A stretch of 7,064 nt of DNA from Deltaproteobacteria bacterium (GCA_031278795.1 JAITJT010000001.1:1-7064); one strand, 5' to 3'. Positions 1-5,956 are shown, counted from the first letter of the stretch. Program-made: numbers and translations. The notes: a model not told the origin generated them from the sequence alone.

Positions 1-51
1 AAACACCTAGCCCTTAGAGGGCATTCACAGCGAAGGCGAAAAAGTGCCAAT

Positions 52-2061
52 ATGACGCCGCCAGCCAAGAAAGACGTCTTGGGAATAGATTTCGGGACGA
101 GCAACACCTATATCACCATATGTCCCTACGGCACCAAGAACAAGATGCCGCTCCACCTCTTCGGGCGCACGCCGGCCATAGACACGGCCATTCTCTACTC
201 GGACGCCAACCACGCGGACCGCGACGTCTTTCCCATAGTGGGGGAGAGCGCCACTTTGACCTACGGGCAGGCGGATCCCTCCCAGATGGAGAGCGAAGGC
301 TACCGCTATTACGCCAACTTCAAGTTAGACATTGTTAAAAGCCAGATAGCCAAGAGCCTCTTTGTGGACTTTTTTAAGTGCGTGGAGAGGGACGCGGCCT
401 TAAACGGGACGCCCCTTAGGTGGAGTGAGAACCAGGTGATAATTGGGGTTCCCAGCGAGGCCCCACAGGAGTTCAGGGACACAATCAAGGAGCTCGCCAA
501 GAAGGCCGGCCTGGGGGAGGTGGAGACCTTGGATGAGCCCAAGGGGGCCCTCATCACGGATCTTGGCTATAGCCGCTTTCCTCTATCAGACATATTGGAC
601 GGCTACCTGGTGGTGGATTTCGGGGGAGGGACATGCGACTTCGCCTTTTTAAGGAAAGGCGAGGTGGAGAGCTCCTGGGGGGAGATGGCCCTGGGGGGAA
701 GGCTATTTGATGACGTATTCTTCCAGTGGTTTTTGGATCAAAACCCCCAAAGCCTCAAAGAGCTAAAGAGCGAGCATAGGGACTTCTACGCCCTAACATA
801 CCTCTCCAGAAGGCTCAAAGAGGACTTCTCCGAGACCGTCACCAAGAACCCCAAGGCCGTATTTAATATGGAACTGGGGCGTTTTGGGGCCATTAGGGGC
901 CTTTCCCGGGAGGAGTTCCTGGAGAGGGCCAAGGCTTACAGCCCATCTTCCACATTTAGCGACTTCCAGGGGAAGTTTGGCATTGATTTGGGCGAAAAGC
1001 TGGAACAAGGCAAGGTGGACCTCTTAGCCTGGTTCGAGAAGGCCCTGTTTCAGGGCTTGGATAGCGGAAAGGTGAGGGCGGTCTCCTTGGCCGGGGGAAG
1101 TTCCAGGTGGTTTTTTGTAAGGGACATTCTCATTAAGAACCTCTCCCTTAGTCAAAAAAAGATCCTAAACAGCCCCAATCCCTTTGGGGCCATCTCGGAG
1201 GGGCTGGCCATTCTTCCAGCCGTTAAACAGGATTTTGATACCATCAAGAAGAACATCCAAAGGGATAGGGAGAGCTTCTTCCAAAACAGGATCTTACGTT
1301 TCGTGAAGGACTCCTTGAACCAGGCCCAGGAGAAGCTGGTTAACCGCATCCTGGACGACTTCTTCCAGCACTCCTTGGTTCCGGCCCTAAAGGCCCATAA
1401 GGACGAGTCCACCAATATCCACGCCCTGGAGCGCGAGATAGAGTCCCTCTCCCAGGCCTACAACCCCAAGCTCAGGGCCCTGGTGGAGGAGAGCGTGGCG
1501 GGCCAGTTCGGGGCCATCTACACCATCGCCCAGAGGAAGATTGAGGAGTGGCTCTCTTCCTACAAGGTGGCGGCCGCCGGAAAACTCGTCTATGACGCGG
1601 CCTCTCTAGGCCCGGTGAAGGTGGAGCTTTCCATGGGAGACGAGCTGGCCGAGCCCTTGTATCTGGCCATTGGCGGGATTGTCTCCACCCTGGTGGGAGT
1701 ATTGAGCGCCTCCATCTGCGGAGGCGCGGGGATCGCGCTACTGGCAGCTGGCCCGGCGGGTCTTCTCTTAGGCGCCGCCGGAGGCGCCGCCCTAAGCGGC
1801 GCCATATTCATCTTGGGAAAGGATAGGGTAAAGAGCTACCTCAAGGATAAGGAGCTCCCCAGCTTTATCACCGGGCTCGTGGTCTCGGATACGGTCCTCT
1901 CCCAGGTGCGGGGGCATTTGAAGGATAGTTTAAATAAGGAGATAGGCGTACTCTTTGAGACCTGCCTCAGGGCCTTCACCCAGGAGATAGACAGGATGAT
2001 TACCGCGGTTATTGATAGGATAGGTATCGTGAATATTTTTCTCGATCGGGAGCTAAGGTGA
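52..2061 (+). CDS. Hsp70-like (actin-fold) ATPase with C-terminal membrane hairpin
   Basis: The 669-residue product has an N-terminal Hsp70/actin-type nucleotide-binding domain. Phosphate-1 is LGIDFGTSNTY at residues 10-20, a connect-like stretch follows near 128-168 (VIIGVPSEAP, then DEPKGA), phosphate-2 is VVDFGGGTCDF at 187-197, and the adenosine motif SLAGGSSR lies at 345-352. These are what bind ATP in DnaK relatives. The usual beta-sandwich substrate domain is not recognisable. Residues about 395-530 look helical and charged, and possibly coiled-coil. Residues about 536-588 form two hydrophobic Gly/Ala-rich segments with glycine-zipper spacing, suggesting a membrane hairpin. A further amphipathic helical tail runs to the end. 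The function is unknown; it is probably a membrane-associated ATPase, not a general chaperone. The ATG at 52 places the ATPase motif at the usual distance, but the frame stays open to the left edge without a stop, and only a weak, distant AAGG (33-36) precedes it. The fold is well supported; the role is not. Confidence 0.85.
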   Translation: MTPPAKKDVLGIDFGTSNTYITICPYGTKNKMPLHLFGRTPAIDTAILYSDANHADRDVFPIVGESATLTYGQADPSQMESEGYRYYANFKLDIVKSQIAKSLFVDFFKCVERDAALNGTPLRWSENQVIIGVPSEAPQEFRDTIKELAKKAGLGEVETLDEPKGALITDLGYSRFPLSDILDGYLVVDFGGGTCDFAFLRKGEVESSWGEMALGGRLFDDVFFQWFLDQNPQSLKELKSEHRDFYALTYLSRRLKEDFSETVTKNPKAVFNMELGRFGAIRGLSREEFLERAKAYSPSSTFSDFQGKFGIDLGEKLEQGKVDLLAWFEKALFQGLDSGKVRAVSLAGGSSRWFFVRDILIKNLSLSQKKILNSPNPFGAISEGLAILPAVKQDFDTIKKNIQRDRESFFQNRILRFVKDSLNQAQEKLVNRILDDFFQHSLVPALKAHKDESTNIHALEREIESLSQAYNPKLRALVEESVAGQFGAIYTIAQRKIEEWLSSYKVAAAGKLVYDAASLGPVKVELSMGDELAEPLYLAIGGIVSTLVGVLSASICGGAGIALLAAGPAGLLLGAAGGAALSGAIFILGKDRVKSYLKDKELPSFITGLVVSDTVLSQVRGHLKDSLNKEIGVLFETCLRAFTQEIDRMITAVIDRIGIVNIFLDRELR

Positions 2062-2067
2062 GTGTCT

Positions 2068-2086
2068 TTGTTTTAGAACAATTTTT
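2068..2086 (+). terminator. weak terminator-like hairpin after the Hsp70-like gene
   Basis: A 5-bp stem (TTGTT/AACAA) with a TTAG loop is followed at once by five T residues, starting 7 bases after the stop codon. The position and T-run suit an intrinsic terminator, but the stem has one G-C pair, so it would be very weak and may be chance in AT-rich DNA. Confidence 0.25.
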
Positions 2087-2122
2087 AAGCTTACGGCGTA
2101 TAAGGGTTTTCAGGTTATTTAA

Positions 2123-2150
2123 TTGTAGGTAAAGTGCTAAACTATATAAT
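2123..2150 (+). promoter_or_regulatory. candidate sigma70-type promoter for hydF-aspA
   Basis: A perfect TATAAT lies at 2145-2150. A partial -35 (TTGTAG, 2123-2128, three of six consensus bases) sits 16 bases upstream. Transcription would start near 2157, leaving a leader of about 68 bases before the hydF ATG. AT-rich DNA yields such boxes by chance, but the distance to the gene and the flanking palindrome favour it. Confidence 0.5.
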
Positions 2151-2151
2151 A

Positions 2152-2173
2152 GATATCTAAGGCTTTAGATATC
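2152..2173 (+). promoter_or_regulatory. perfect palindrome at the expected hydF transcription start
   Basis: The arms GATATCTAA (2152-2160) and TTAGATATC (2165-2173) are perfect inverted repeats around a GGCT loop, directly after the TATAAT box. It could be an operator covering the start site or a 5' hairpin of the leader RNA. No T-run follows, so it is not an intrinsic terminator. Confidence 0.5.
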
Positions 2174-2174
2174 A

Positions 2175-2202
2175 AGAGTATTTACGTATTTTAGAGTATT
2201 TA
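2175..2202 (+). repeat. 10-bp direct repeat in the hydF leader
   Basis: AGAGTATTTA occurs exactly twice, at 2175-2184 and 2193-2202, with an 18-bp period. It lies between the palindrome and the hydF ribosome-binding site. It may be a pair of binding sites or simple AT-rich duplication. Confidence 0.6.
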
Positions 2203-2213
2203 TTGGATTTAGT

Positions 2214-2218
2214 GGGAG
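2214..2218 (+). promoter_or_regulatory. ribosome-binding site of hydF
   Basis: GGGAG ends six bases before the ATG at 2225. It selects this start over the overlapping out-of-frame TTG-initiated frame from 2203. Confidence 0.75.
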
Positions 2219-2224
2219 AAACAT

Positions 2225-3436
2225 ATGGGCCTCAACGACACCCCGGCCTCGGAAAGGGTGCACATAGGGTTTTTTGGAAAGCGCAACGTCGGGAAGTCTT
2301 CCCTGGTGAACGCGGTCACCGGTCAAGACCTGGCCGTGGTCTCGGATGTCCTGGGGACCACCACGGATCCGGTGTACAAGGCCATGGAGCTTCTGCCCCT
2401 GGGCCCGGTGGTGGTCATAGACACCCCTGGATTGGACGACGTGGGCTATTTGGGTGAAAAGAGGGTGAGGAAGACCAGGCAGGTGCTAAACAAGACGGAT
2501 GTGGCGGTCTTGGTGGTGGACCCTATCAAGCCTTTGGACAAAGACGAAGAGGATCTCCTTAAGTTATTTAGCCTCAAAGAAATCCCCCACATAGTAGTCC
2601 GCAATAAAAGCGATCTGCTCAGTGAGCTACCACCGGAGGCGCCGGGGAGCATCTACGTGAGCTCAGTCACCAACTACAACGTGAAGGAGTTCAAGGAGAG
2701 GCTATCGAGGCTAGCTGTGGCCGACGAGGCCAAGTTTAGGTTGGTGGGGGATTTGATAGGGCCTTCTGATTTCGTGGTCCTGGTCATACCCATAGACAAG
2801 GCGGCCCCCAAGGGGCGGCTCATACTTCCGCAGCAGCAGACCATCAGGGACATCTTGGAAAGTGACGCCTCTGCGGTGGTGGTTAAGGAGTTTGAGCTAA
2901 GGGACGCGCTTGGGTCCTTGGGAAAGAAGCCGGCCTTGGTCATAACCGACAGCCAGGTATTCGCCAAAGTGGTGGCCGACACCCCCCGGGACGTTCCGCT
3001 CACCTCCTTTTCCATACTATTCGCCCGCTACAAGGGCATACTTGACGCATCGGCTAAGGGGGCCCTCATGGTGGACAAGCTAAATGACGGGGATAGGGTT
3101 TTAATATCAGAGGGCTGCACCCACCACAGGCAGTGCGACGACATAGGTACCGTGAAGCTTCCCCGCTGGATACGCAACCACACCGGAAAGGACCTTAAGT
3201 TCTCCTGGAGCTCGGGTGGGGATTTTCCGGACGACCTCACGCCCTACCGCCTCATAGTCCACTGCGGGGCCTGTATGCTAAACGACAGGGAGGTGCGCTA
3301 CCGCCAGAACCTAGCTTCCGATCAAAAGGTGGCCATCACCAATTTCGGCATGATAATCGCCCAGATGCAGGGCATACTGAAACGCTCACTGGAAATTTTC
3401 CCCCATCTTAGTGTCGATCTAGAGGACCTTTCATGA
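2225..3436 (+). CDS. hydF: [FeFe]-hydrogenase H-cluster maturation GTPase HydF
   Basis: HydF is the GTPase scaffold that receives the diiron precursor made with the radical-SAM enzymes HydG and HydE and hands it to apo-hydrogenase in the cytoplasm. The 403 residues show the full family layout. The N-terminal Era-like GTPase has a P-loop (GKRNVGKS, 18-25), a G2 threonine run (GTTTDP, 44-49), DTPG (66-69), the guanine-specifying NKSD (127-130) and an SS motif near 146-147. A dimerisation region follows, then the C-terminal metal-binding domain. The cluster ligands are present as CTH (C298, H300) and HCGAC (H346, C347, C350), the HydF CxH...HCxxC signature, so the protein looks functional. The length is normal. 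It overlaps the next gene by four bases, implying translational coupling. HydE, HydG and a hydrogenase are not in the window and must be encoded elsewhere. Confidence 0.96.
   Translation: MGLNDTPASERVHIGFFGKRNVGKSSLVNAVTGQDLAVVSDVLGTTTDPVYKAMELLPLGPVVVIDTPGLDDVGYLGEKRVRKTRQVLNKTDVAVLVVDPIKPLDKDEEDLLKLFSLKEIPHIVVRNKSDLLSELPPEAPGSIYVSSVTNYNVKEFKERLSRLAVADEAKFRLVGDLIGPSDFVVLVIPIDKAAPKGRLILPQQQTIRDILESDASAVVVKEFELRDALGSLGKKPALVITDSQVFAKVVADTPRDVPLTSFSILFARYKGILDASAKGALMVDKLNDGDRVLISEGCTHHRQCDDIGTVKLPRWIRNHTGKDLKFSWSSGGDFPDDLTPYRLIVHCGACMLNDREVRYRQNLASDQKVAITNFGMIIAQMQGILKRSLEIFPHLSVDLEDLS
3421..3426 (+). promoter_or_regulatory. ribosome-binding site of the aspA-like gene, inside hydF
   Basis: AGAGGA lies within the last hydF codons, six bases before the ATG at 3433. 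It supports that start and the ATGA stop/start overlap. Confidence 0.7.
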
Positions 3437-4794
3437 GGAGGGAGCGCGATCTCTTAGGTGAAGTATTCCTTCCGGAGGAGGCCCTCTACGGGGCCCAGAC
3501 CCAGAGGGCCAGGGAGAATTTTGGTACTGATGCCCCTCCCACTAATCTGTTACTCATCTACGCCATAGTCAAGGTCAAAAAGGCCGCGGCGCTCACATAT
3601 CTCAAGCTTCTTCCGGAGAGTCAAGAATTGTTCCAAGCCATTGTTCATGCCTGCGACATGGTTCTCTCTGGCGCTTATGACTCCCAGTTTCCGGTCCCGG
3701 CCCTCCAGGGAGGGGCCGGCACCTCCACCAACATGAACGTAAACGAGGTGCTCTCCAACTTAGCCATCATAAGCCTGGGAGGAAGGCCCGGGGATTACCA
3801 TCTGGTTAGCCCCTTGGATGACGTGAACCGGGGCCAGTCCACCAACGACGTCTATCCCACGGCGCTCCGCATAGCCGCGGTTGAGCTCTTAAGGGTGCTA
3901 GCCGATGAGGCCGCCTCCCTTCAGGAGTCGCTCCAGGAAAAGGAGAACGCCTTCGCGGAGGTGAGGAAGCTGGGTAGAACCGAGCTCATGGACGCGGTGC
4001 CCATTACCTTGGGGGAGGAGTTTGGGGCCTTTGCCCAGGCCGTGGCCAGGGACCGCTGGAGGCTCTATAAGATGGAGGAGCGCCTCCGGCAGGTAAATAT
4101 TGGAGGGGCCGCCGTGGGGCTAAGTACCCTAGGCGAGCGCAAGTACCGTTTCGGGGTGATAGAAAGGCTAAGGGAATTAACCGGCTTGGGCCTCTCATCT
4201 AGCGAGTACCCCATGGACATCACCCAAAACAATGACGTATTCGTGGAGGTTTCCGGCCTACTGAAGTCCATGGCCGTAAACCTCATAAAGATTGGGAATG
4301 ACCTGCGTCTCATGAACTCAGGCCCCCATGGGGGCCTGGGCGAGATACGCCTTTCCCCTATGCAGATGGGTAGCACCATCATGCCCGGGAAGGTTAACCC
4401 GGTGATACCTGAGTACGTGGCCCTGTGCTCCATGAAGGTGGTGGCCAATGATTTGGCCATAACCTTTGCCGCCTCCCGGGGCGAGCTGGAGCTAAACGCC
4501 TTCATGCCCCTCATAGCGGAAGCGCTTCTGGAGAGTCTGGAGATTTTGGGGAAGGCCACCAGAACCATGCGCAAAAAATGCGTGGAGACCTTGGAGGCGG
4601 CGCCTGAAAGTTGCCTGGAGCATCTAAACAAGAGCTTCGCCTTTGCCGCCTCTTATGTTAAGACCCTAGGATACCTCCGGGTGGCGGAGATAATAAAAGA
4701 CAATCCCCATGACCCCAAGATGGCAGCAGACTTAATGGAAAAAGAGTCCAAGGCCCTTTCCCGGGGCCCCTCCGAGGGGGATGAAAAAAAATAG
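3433..4794 (+). CDS. aspA: aspartate ammonia-lyase-like enzyme (aspartase/fumarase superfamily)
   Basis: Aspartase splits L-aspartate into fumarate and ammonia in the cytoplasm. The 453-residue protein follows the family from end to end: DLLGE...EALYGAQTQRARENF near the start, GGAGTSTNMNVNE (93-105), NRGQSTND (132-139), GRTELMDAVPITLGEEF (181-197) and the superfamily signature GSTIMPGKVNP (313-323), whose S314 matches the catalytic serine. Overall wording is closer to aspartases (DAVPITLG) than fumarases. Oddities are Glu184 where aspartases and fumarases have Gln or His, Gly134 before QSTND where Ser or Cys is common, and a shortened, charged C-terminus replacing the usual REVVLE...GLL segment. 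Substrate is therefore likely but not certain. It overlaps hydF by four bases. The same pairing is known from hydrogenase maturation loci in sulfate reducers, which suggests ammonium supply for H-cluster assembly; that link is inferred here. Confidence 0.87.
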   Translation: MRRERDLLGEVFLPEEALYGAQTQRARENFGTDAPPTNLLLIYAIVKVKKAAALTYLKLLPESQELFQAIVHACDMVLSGAYDSQFPVPALQGGAGTSTNMNVNEVLSNLAIISLGGRPGDYHLVSPLDDVNRGQSTNDVYPTALRIAAVELLRVLADEAASLQESLQEKENAFAEVRKLGRTELMDAVPITLGEEFGAFAQAVARDRWRLYKMEERLRQVNIGGAAVGLSTLGERKYRFGVIERLRELTGLGLSSSEYPMDITQNNDVFVEVSGLLKSMAVNLIKIGNDLRLMNSGPHGGLGEIRLSPMQMGSTIMPGKVNPVIPEYVALCSMKVVANDLAITFAASRGELELNAFMPLIAEALLESLEILGKATRTMRKKCVETLEAAPESCLEHLNKSFAFAASYVKTLGYLRVAEIIKDNPHDPKMAADLMEKESKALSRGPSEGDEKK

Positions 4795-4822
4795 TGAAAA
4801 AATCGGAGGAACTGTTTATAAT
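4794..4822 (+). promoter_or_regulatory. candidate sigma70-type promoter for the ACT-domain gene
   Basis: A perfect TATAAT (4817-4822) stands 17 bases after GTGAAA (4794-4799, four of six -35 consensus bases), beginning at the last base of the upstream stop codon. Transcription would start near 4829, giving a leader of about 70 bases. The gene could also be read through from hydF-aspA. Confidence 0.55.
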
Positions 4823-4845
4823 CTTCACTTCAGCCTGAAGTAAAG
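4823..4845 (+). promoter_or_regulatory. palindrome overlapping the expected start of the ACT-gene transcript
   Basis: ACTTCA and TGAAGT (4827-4832 and 4836-4841) are perfect inverted arms around GCC. One mismatch further out, CTT (4823-4825) pairs with AAG (4843-4845). The site follows the TATAAT directly, as at hydF, and could be an operator or a leader hairpin. The stem is AT-rich and followed only by TATTTT, so it is a poor terminator. Confidence 0.45.
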
Positions 4846-4898
4846 TATTTTGAAGCCATCAGAAACTACTCTCTCAAGACATAAGGAAACATTCTCTC

Positions 4899-5453
4899 AT
4901 GCCCAATGTGCTGGTTACCATAGTGGGAACGGATAGACCCGGAATCGTGCATCTCGTCACTTCAGCCCTCTTTGAGAGGGAGTGCCGCATATCCGAGCTC
5001 TCCCAGACCACTCTCCTAGGCCAGTTCGCCGGGCTCTTCTCGGTGGAGGCGCCCGCTTTAGTGGACTCAGAGTCCCTCTCCTTAACCCTGGAGGCGGCCC
5101 TCAAAGGCACGGAACTCTCCGCCTGGGTCACCCCCATTGAGGAGGGGGCCCACCTGGTTCCCACAGAGACCGAGCCCTACGTGCTCACCATTAGCGGTCC
5201 GGACAGCCCGGGCCTCATTCCCACCCTAACCGAGAAGGTGGCATCCTTTGACGCCAATATCGAGAATCTTAGATCCGTCATGCTCACGGGCGGTGAGGCC
5301 CCTGGCCCCAGGGTGCTGGCCCTGGAGCTCAGCCTTCCCACCAAGGTTCCCAGGCACGTCTTTAGGGATGCCCTTACGGATGTCTCTGTTTCGCTAGGAC
5401 TCTCCATAAGCCTCCCGCACAGGGATATCTTTGAGGCTATACATAGGATCTAA
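4899..5453 (+). CDS. double-ACT-domain protein, GcvR-like
   Basis: The 184 residues consist almost wholly of two ACT domains, about 3-80 and 93-172. Each opens with the ligand-loop pattern of the family: TIVGTDRPGIV (7-17) and TISGPDSPGLI (97-107). ACT domains bind amino acids or related small ligands. The closest architecture I know is GcvR, which in enterics restrains the activator GcvA of the glycine-cleavage operon and has no DNA-binding domain. None is visible here either, so it would act through a partner or on an enzyme. AAGGA (4883-4887) lies 11 bases before the ATG, a little far. It starts 104 bases after the aspA-like gene, with its own candidate promoter and palindrome. A role as sensor for one-carbon or amino-acid supply next to hydF is inference; an orphan amino-acid sensor unrelated to hydrogenase is possible. 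Confidence 0.85.
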   Translation: MPNVLVTIVGTDRPGIVHLVTSALFERECRISELSQTTLLGQFAGLFSVEAPALVDSESLSLTLEAALKGTELSAWVTPIEEGAHLVPTETEPYVLTISGPDSPGLIPTLTEKVASFDANIENLRSVMLTGGEAPGPRVLALELSLPTKVPRHVFRDALTDVSVSLGLSISLPHRDIFEAIHRI

Positions 5454-5465
5454 TGTTGAACTAAA

Positions 5466-5498
5466 GGCGTTCTAGGGCTGTTCTAGAGGCGTTCTAGG
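5466..5498 (+). repeat. three tandem copies of an 11-bp unit
   Basis: Units start at 5466, 5477 and 5488. Each contains GTTCTAG (5469-5475, 5480-5486, 5491-5497) at exact 11-bp spacing. Copies one and three are identical (GGCGTTCTAGG) and the middle one differs at three positions. They begin 13 bases after the stop of the ACT gene. One turn of DNA per unit places all copies on the same face. Confidence 0.8.
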
Positions 5499-5556
5499 GG
5501 GTTTTAACGAAAAGAGCGTGAAACTATTTTGAGTCTAAATTTTTTTAGCTAAATGA

Positions 5557-5661
5557 TTGAAGATTTTATAGCTTTGAAGATTAAAGTTTTGTAGCGTTAT
5601 AGTCTTGTTTTCAAGTATTTTTTAGCTTTGTCTTTTTTTATGCTTATAGGCTTTGAAGATT
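5557..5661 (+). repeat. TTGAAGATT repeated three times
   Basis: Exact copies lie at 5557-5565, 5574-5582 and 5653-5661. The last two extend to a longer match, TATAG(G)CTTTGAAGATT, differing by one inserted G (5567-5582 against 5645-5661). This is more than low complexity alone easily gives, but its meaning is unknown. Confidence 0.65.
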
Positions 5662-5699
5662 CTATGCTTTCAAACTTTTAAGCTTTTAATACAAAGCCT
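5648..5699 (+). repeat. 8-bp inverted repeat with a 36-base loop
   Basis: AGGCTTTG (5648-5655) pairs with CAAAGCCT (5692-5699). The loop could form a weak inner GCTT/AAGC stem. A small adjacent hairpin, GGAGA/TTTCC (5701-5714, one G-T pair), follows. It could be part of a structured RNA; the evidence is only pairing. Confidence 0.4.
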
Positions 5700-5884
5700 T
5701 GGAGAAACTTTTCCGCGGTGGTCCATGCGCGCTAAGGGCGCTCGCTCGACGATTCTTCTGTATTCAATTCTATTAAAGGGTTATTTTGGGTAATTATTTT
5801 TTTCCTTTTCCACAGATTGTGTGCTATTGTCTCTCGCATAATTTTTAGGTTCAATTTGTGAATGCGTCCTACTCACTAACATTC

Positions 5885-5956
5885 ATGGTGAAAAATGCCT
5901 GGCCCTTGTTTATCTTTATCTGTCTGGCGGGCCTTCCGCCTTGGCGCTGGGTTTAG
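5885..5956 (+). CDS. possible 23-codon leader ORF overlapping the solute-binding gene
   Basis: ATG at 5885 opens a 23-residue frame, MVKNAWPLFIFICLAG then PPWRWV, ending at TAG 5954-5956. It overlaps the start of the next gene in another frame. It resembles a short hydrophobic or signal-type peptide. No clear ribosome-binding site precedes it, and it may be chance. Confidence 0.15.
   Translation: MVKNAWPLFIFICLAGLPPWRWV

Larger units (their letters stand above)
5454..5894. other. 441-bp AT-rich spacer without a convincing gene
   Basis: This stretch is much richer in A and T than its neighbours and has stops in all frames at short range. It holds an 11-bp tandem repeat at the left end, several T-runs, a thrice-repeated TTGAAGATT, an inverted repeat ending at 5699, and an isolated GC-rich patch at about 5713-5752. 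A possible -10 (CATAAT, 5837-5842) precedes the solute-binding gene, but no -35 stands at a good distance. I found no recognisable riboswitch, tRNA or SRP RNA core. The longest open frame I noted, 5725-5793 (22 codons), is too short to call. Confidence 0.6.

Noticed and set aside
1771..1803. GC-rich GGCGCCGCC-type repeats within the Hsp70-like gene
   Set aside because: Explained by coding for the Gly/Ala-rich membrane hairpin.
2203..2457. 84-codon plus-strand frame overlapping the start of hydF
   Set aside because: It is out of frame with the HydF P-loop, Gly/Arg-rich, and lacks any recognisable motif; the ribosome-binding site at 2214 serves ATG 2225.
4065..4631. 188-codon open frame on the minus strand
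   Set aside because: It lies wholly antisense to the well-conserved aspartase-like gene, has Ser/Arg/Pro-rich composition without family motifs, and follows from codon bias of the real gene.
5500..5546. Intrinsic terminator of the ACT gene before the T-run at about 5540-5546
   Set aside because: T residues are present, but no stable stem directly precedes them; only 3-4 bp pairings could be drawn.
5725..5793. 22-codon ORF (MRAKGARSTILLYS...)
   Set aside because: It is too short, the GGTGG before it sits only three bases from the ATG, and there is no independent support; kept only as part of the GC-island note.
5454..5894. Riboswitch (for example TPP) upstream of the NMT1/THI5-like transporter
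   Set aside because: The family suggested checking for the conserved TPP-box bases, but I found neither its CUGAGA-type core nor a matching second helix.
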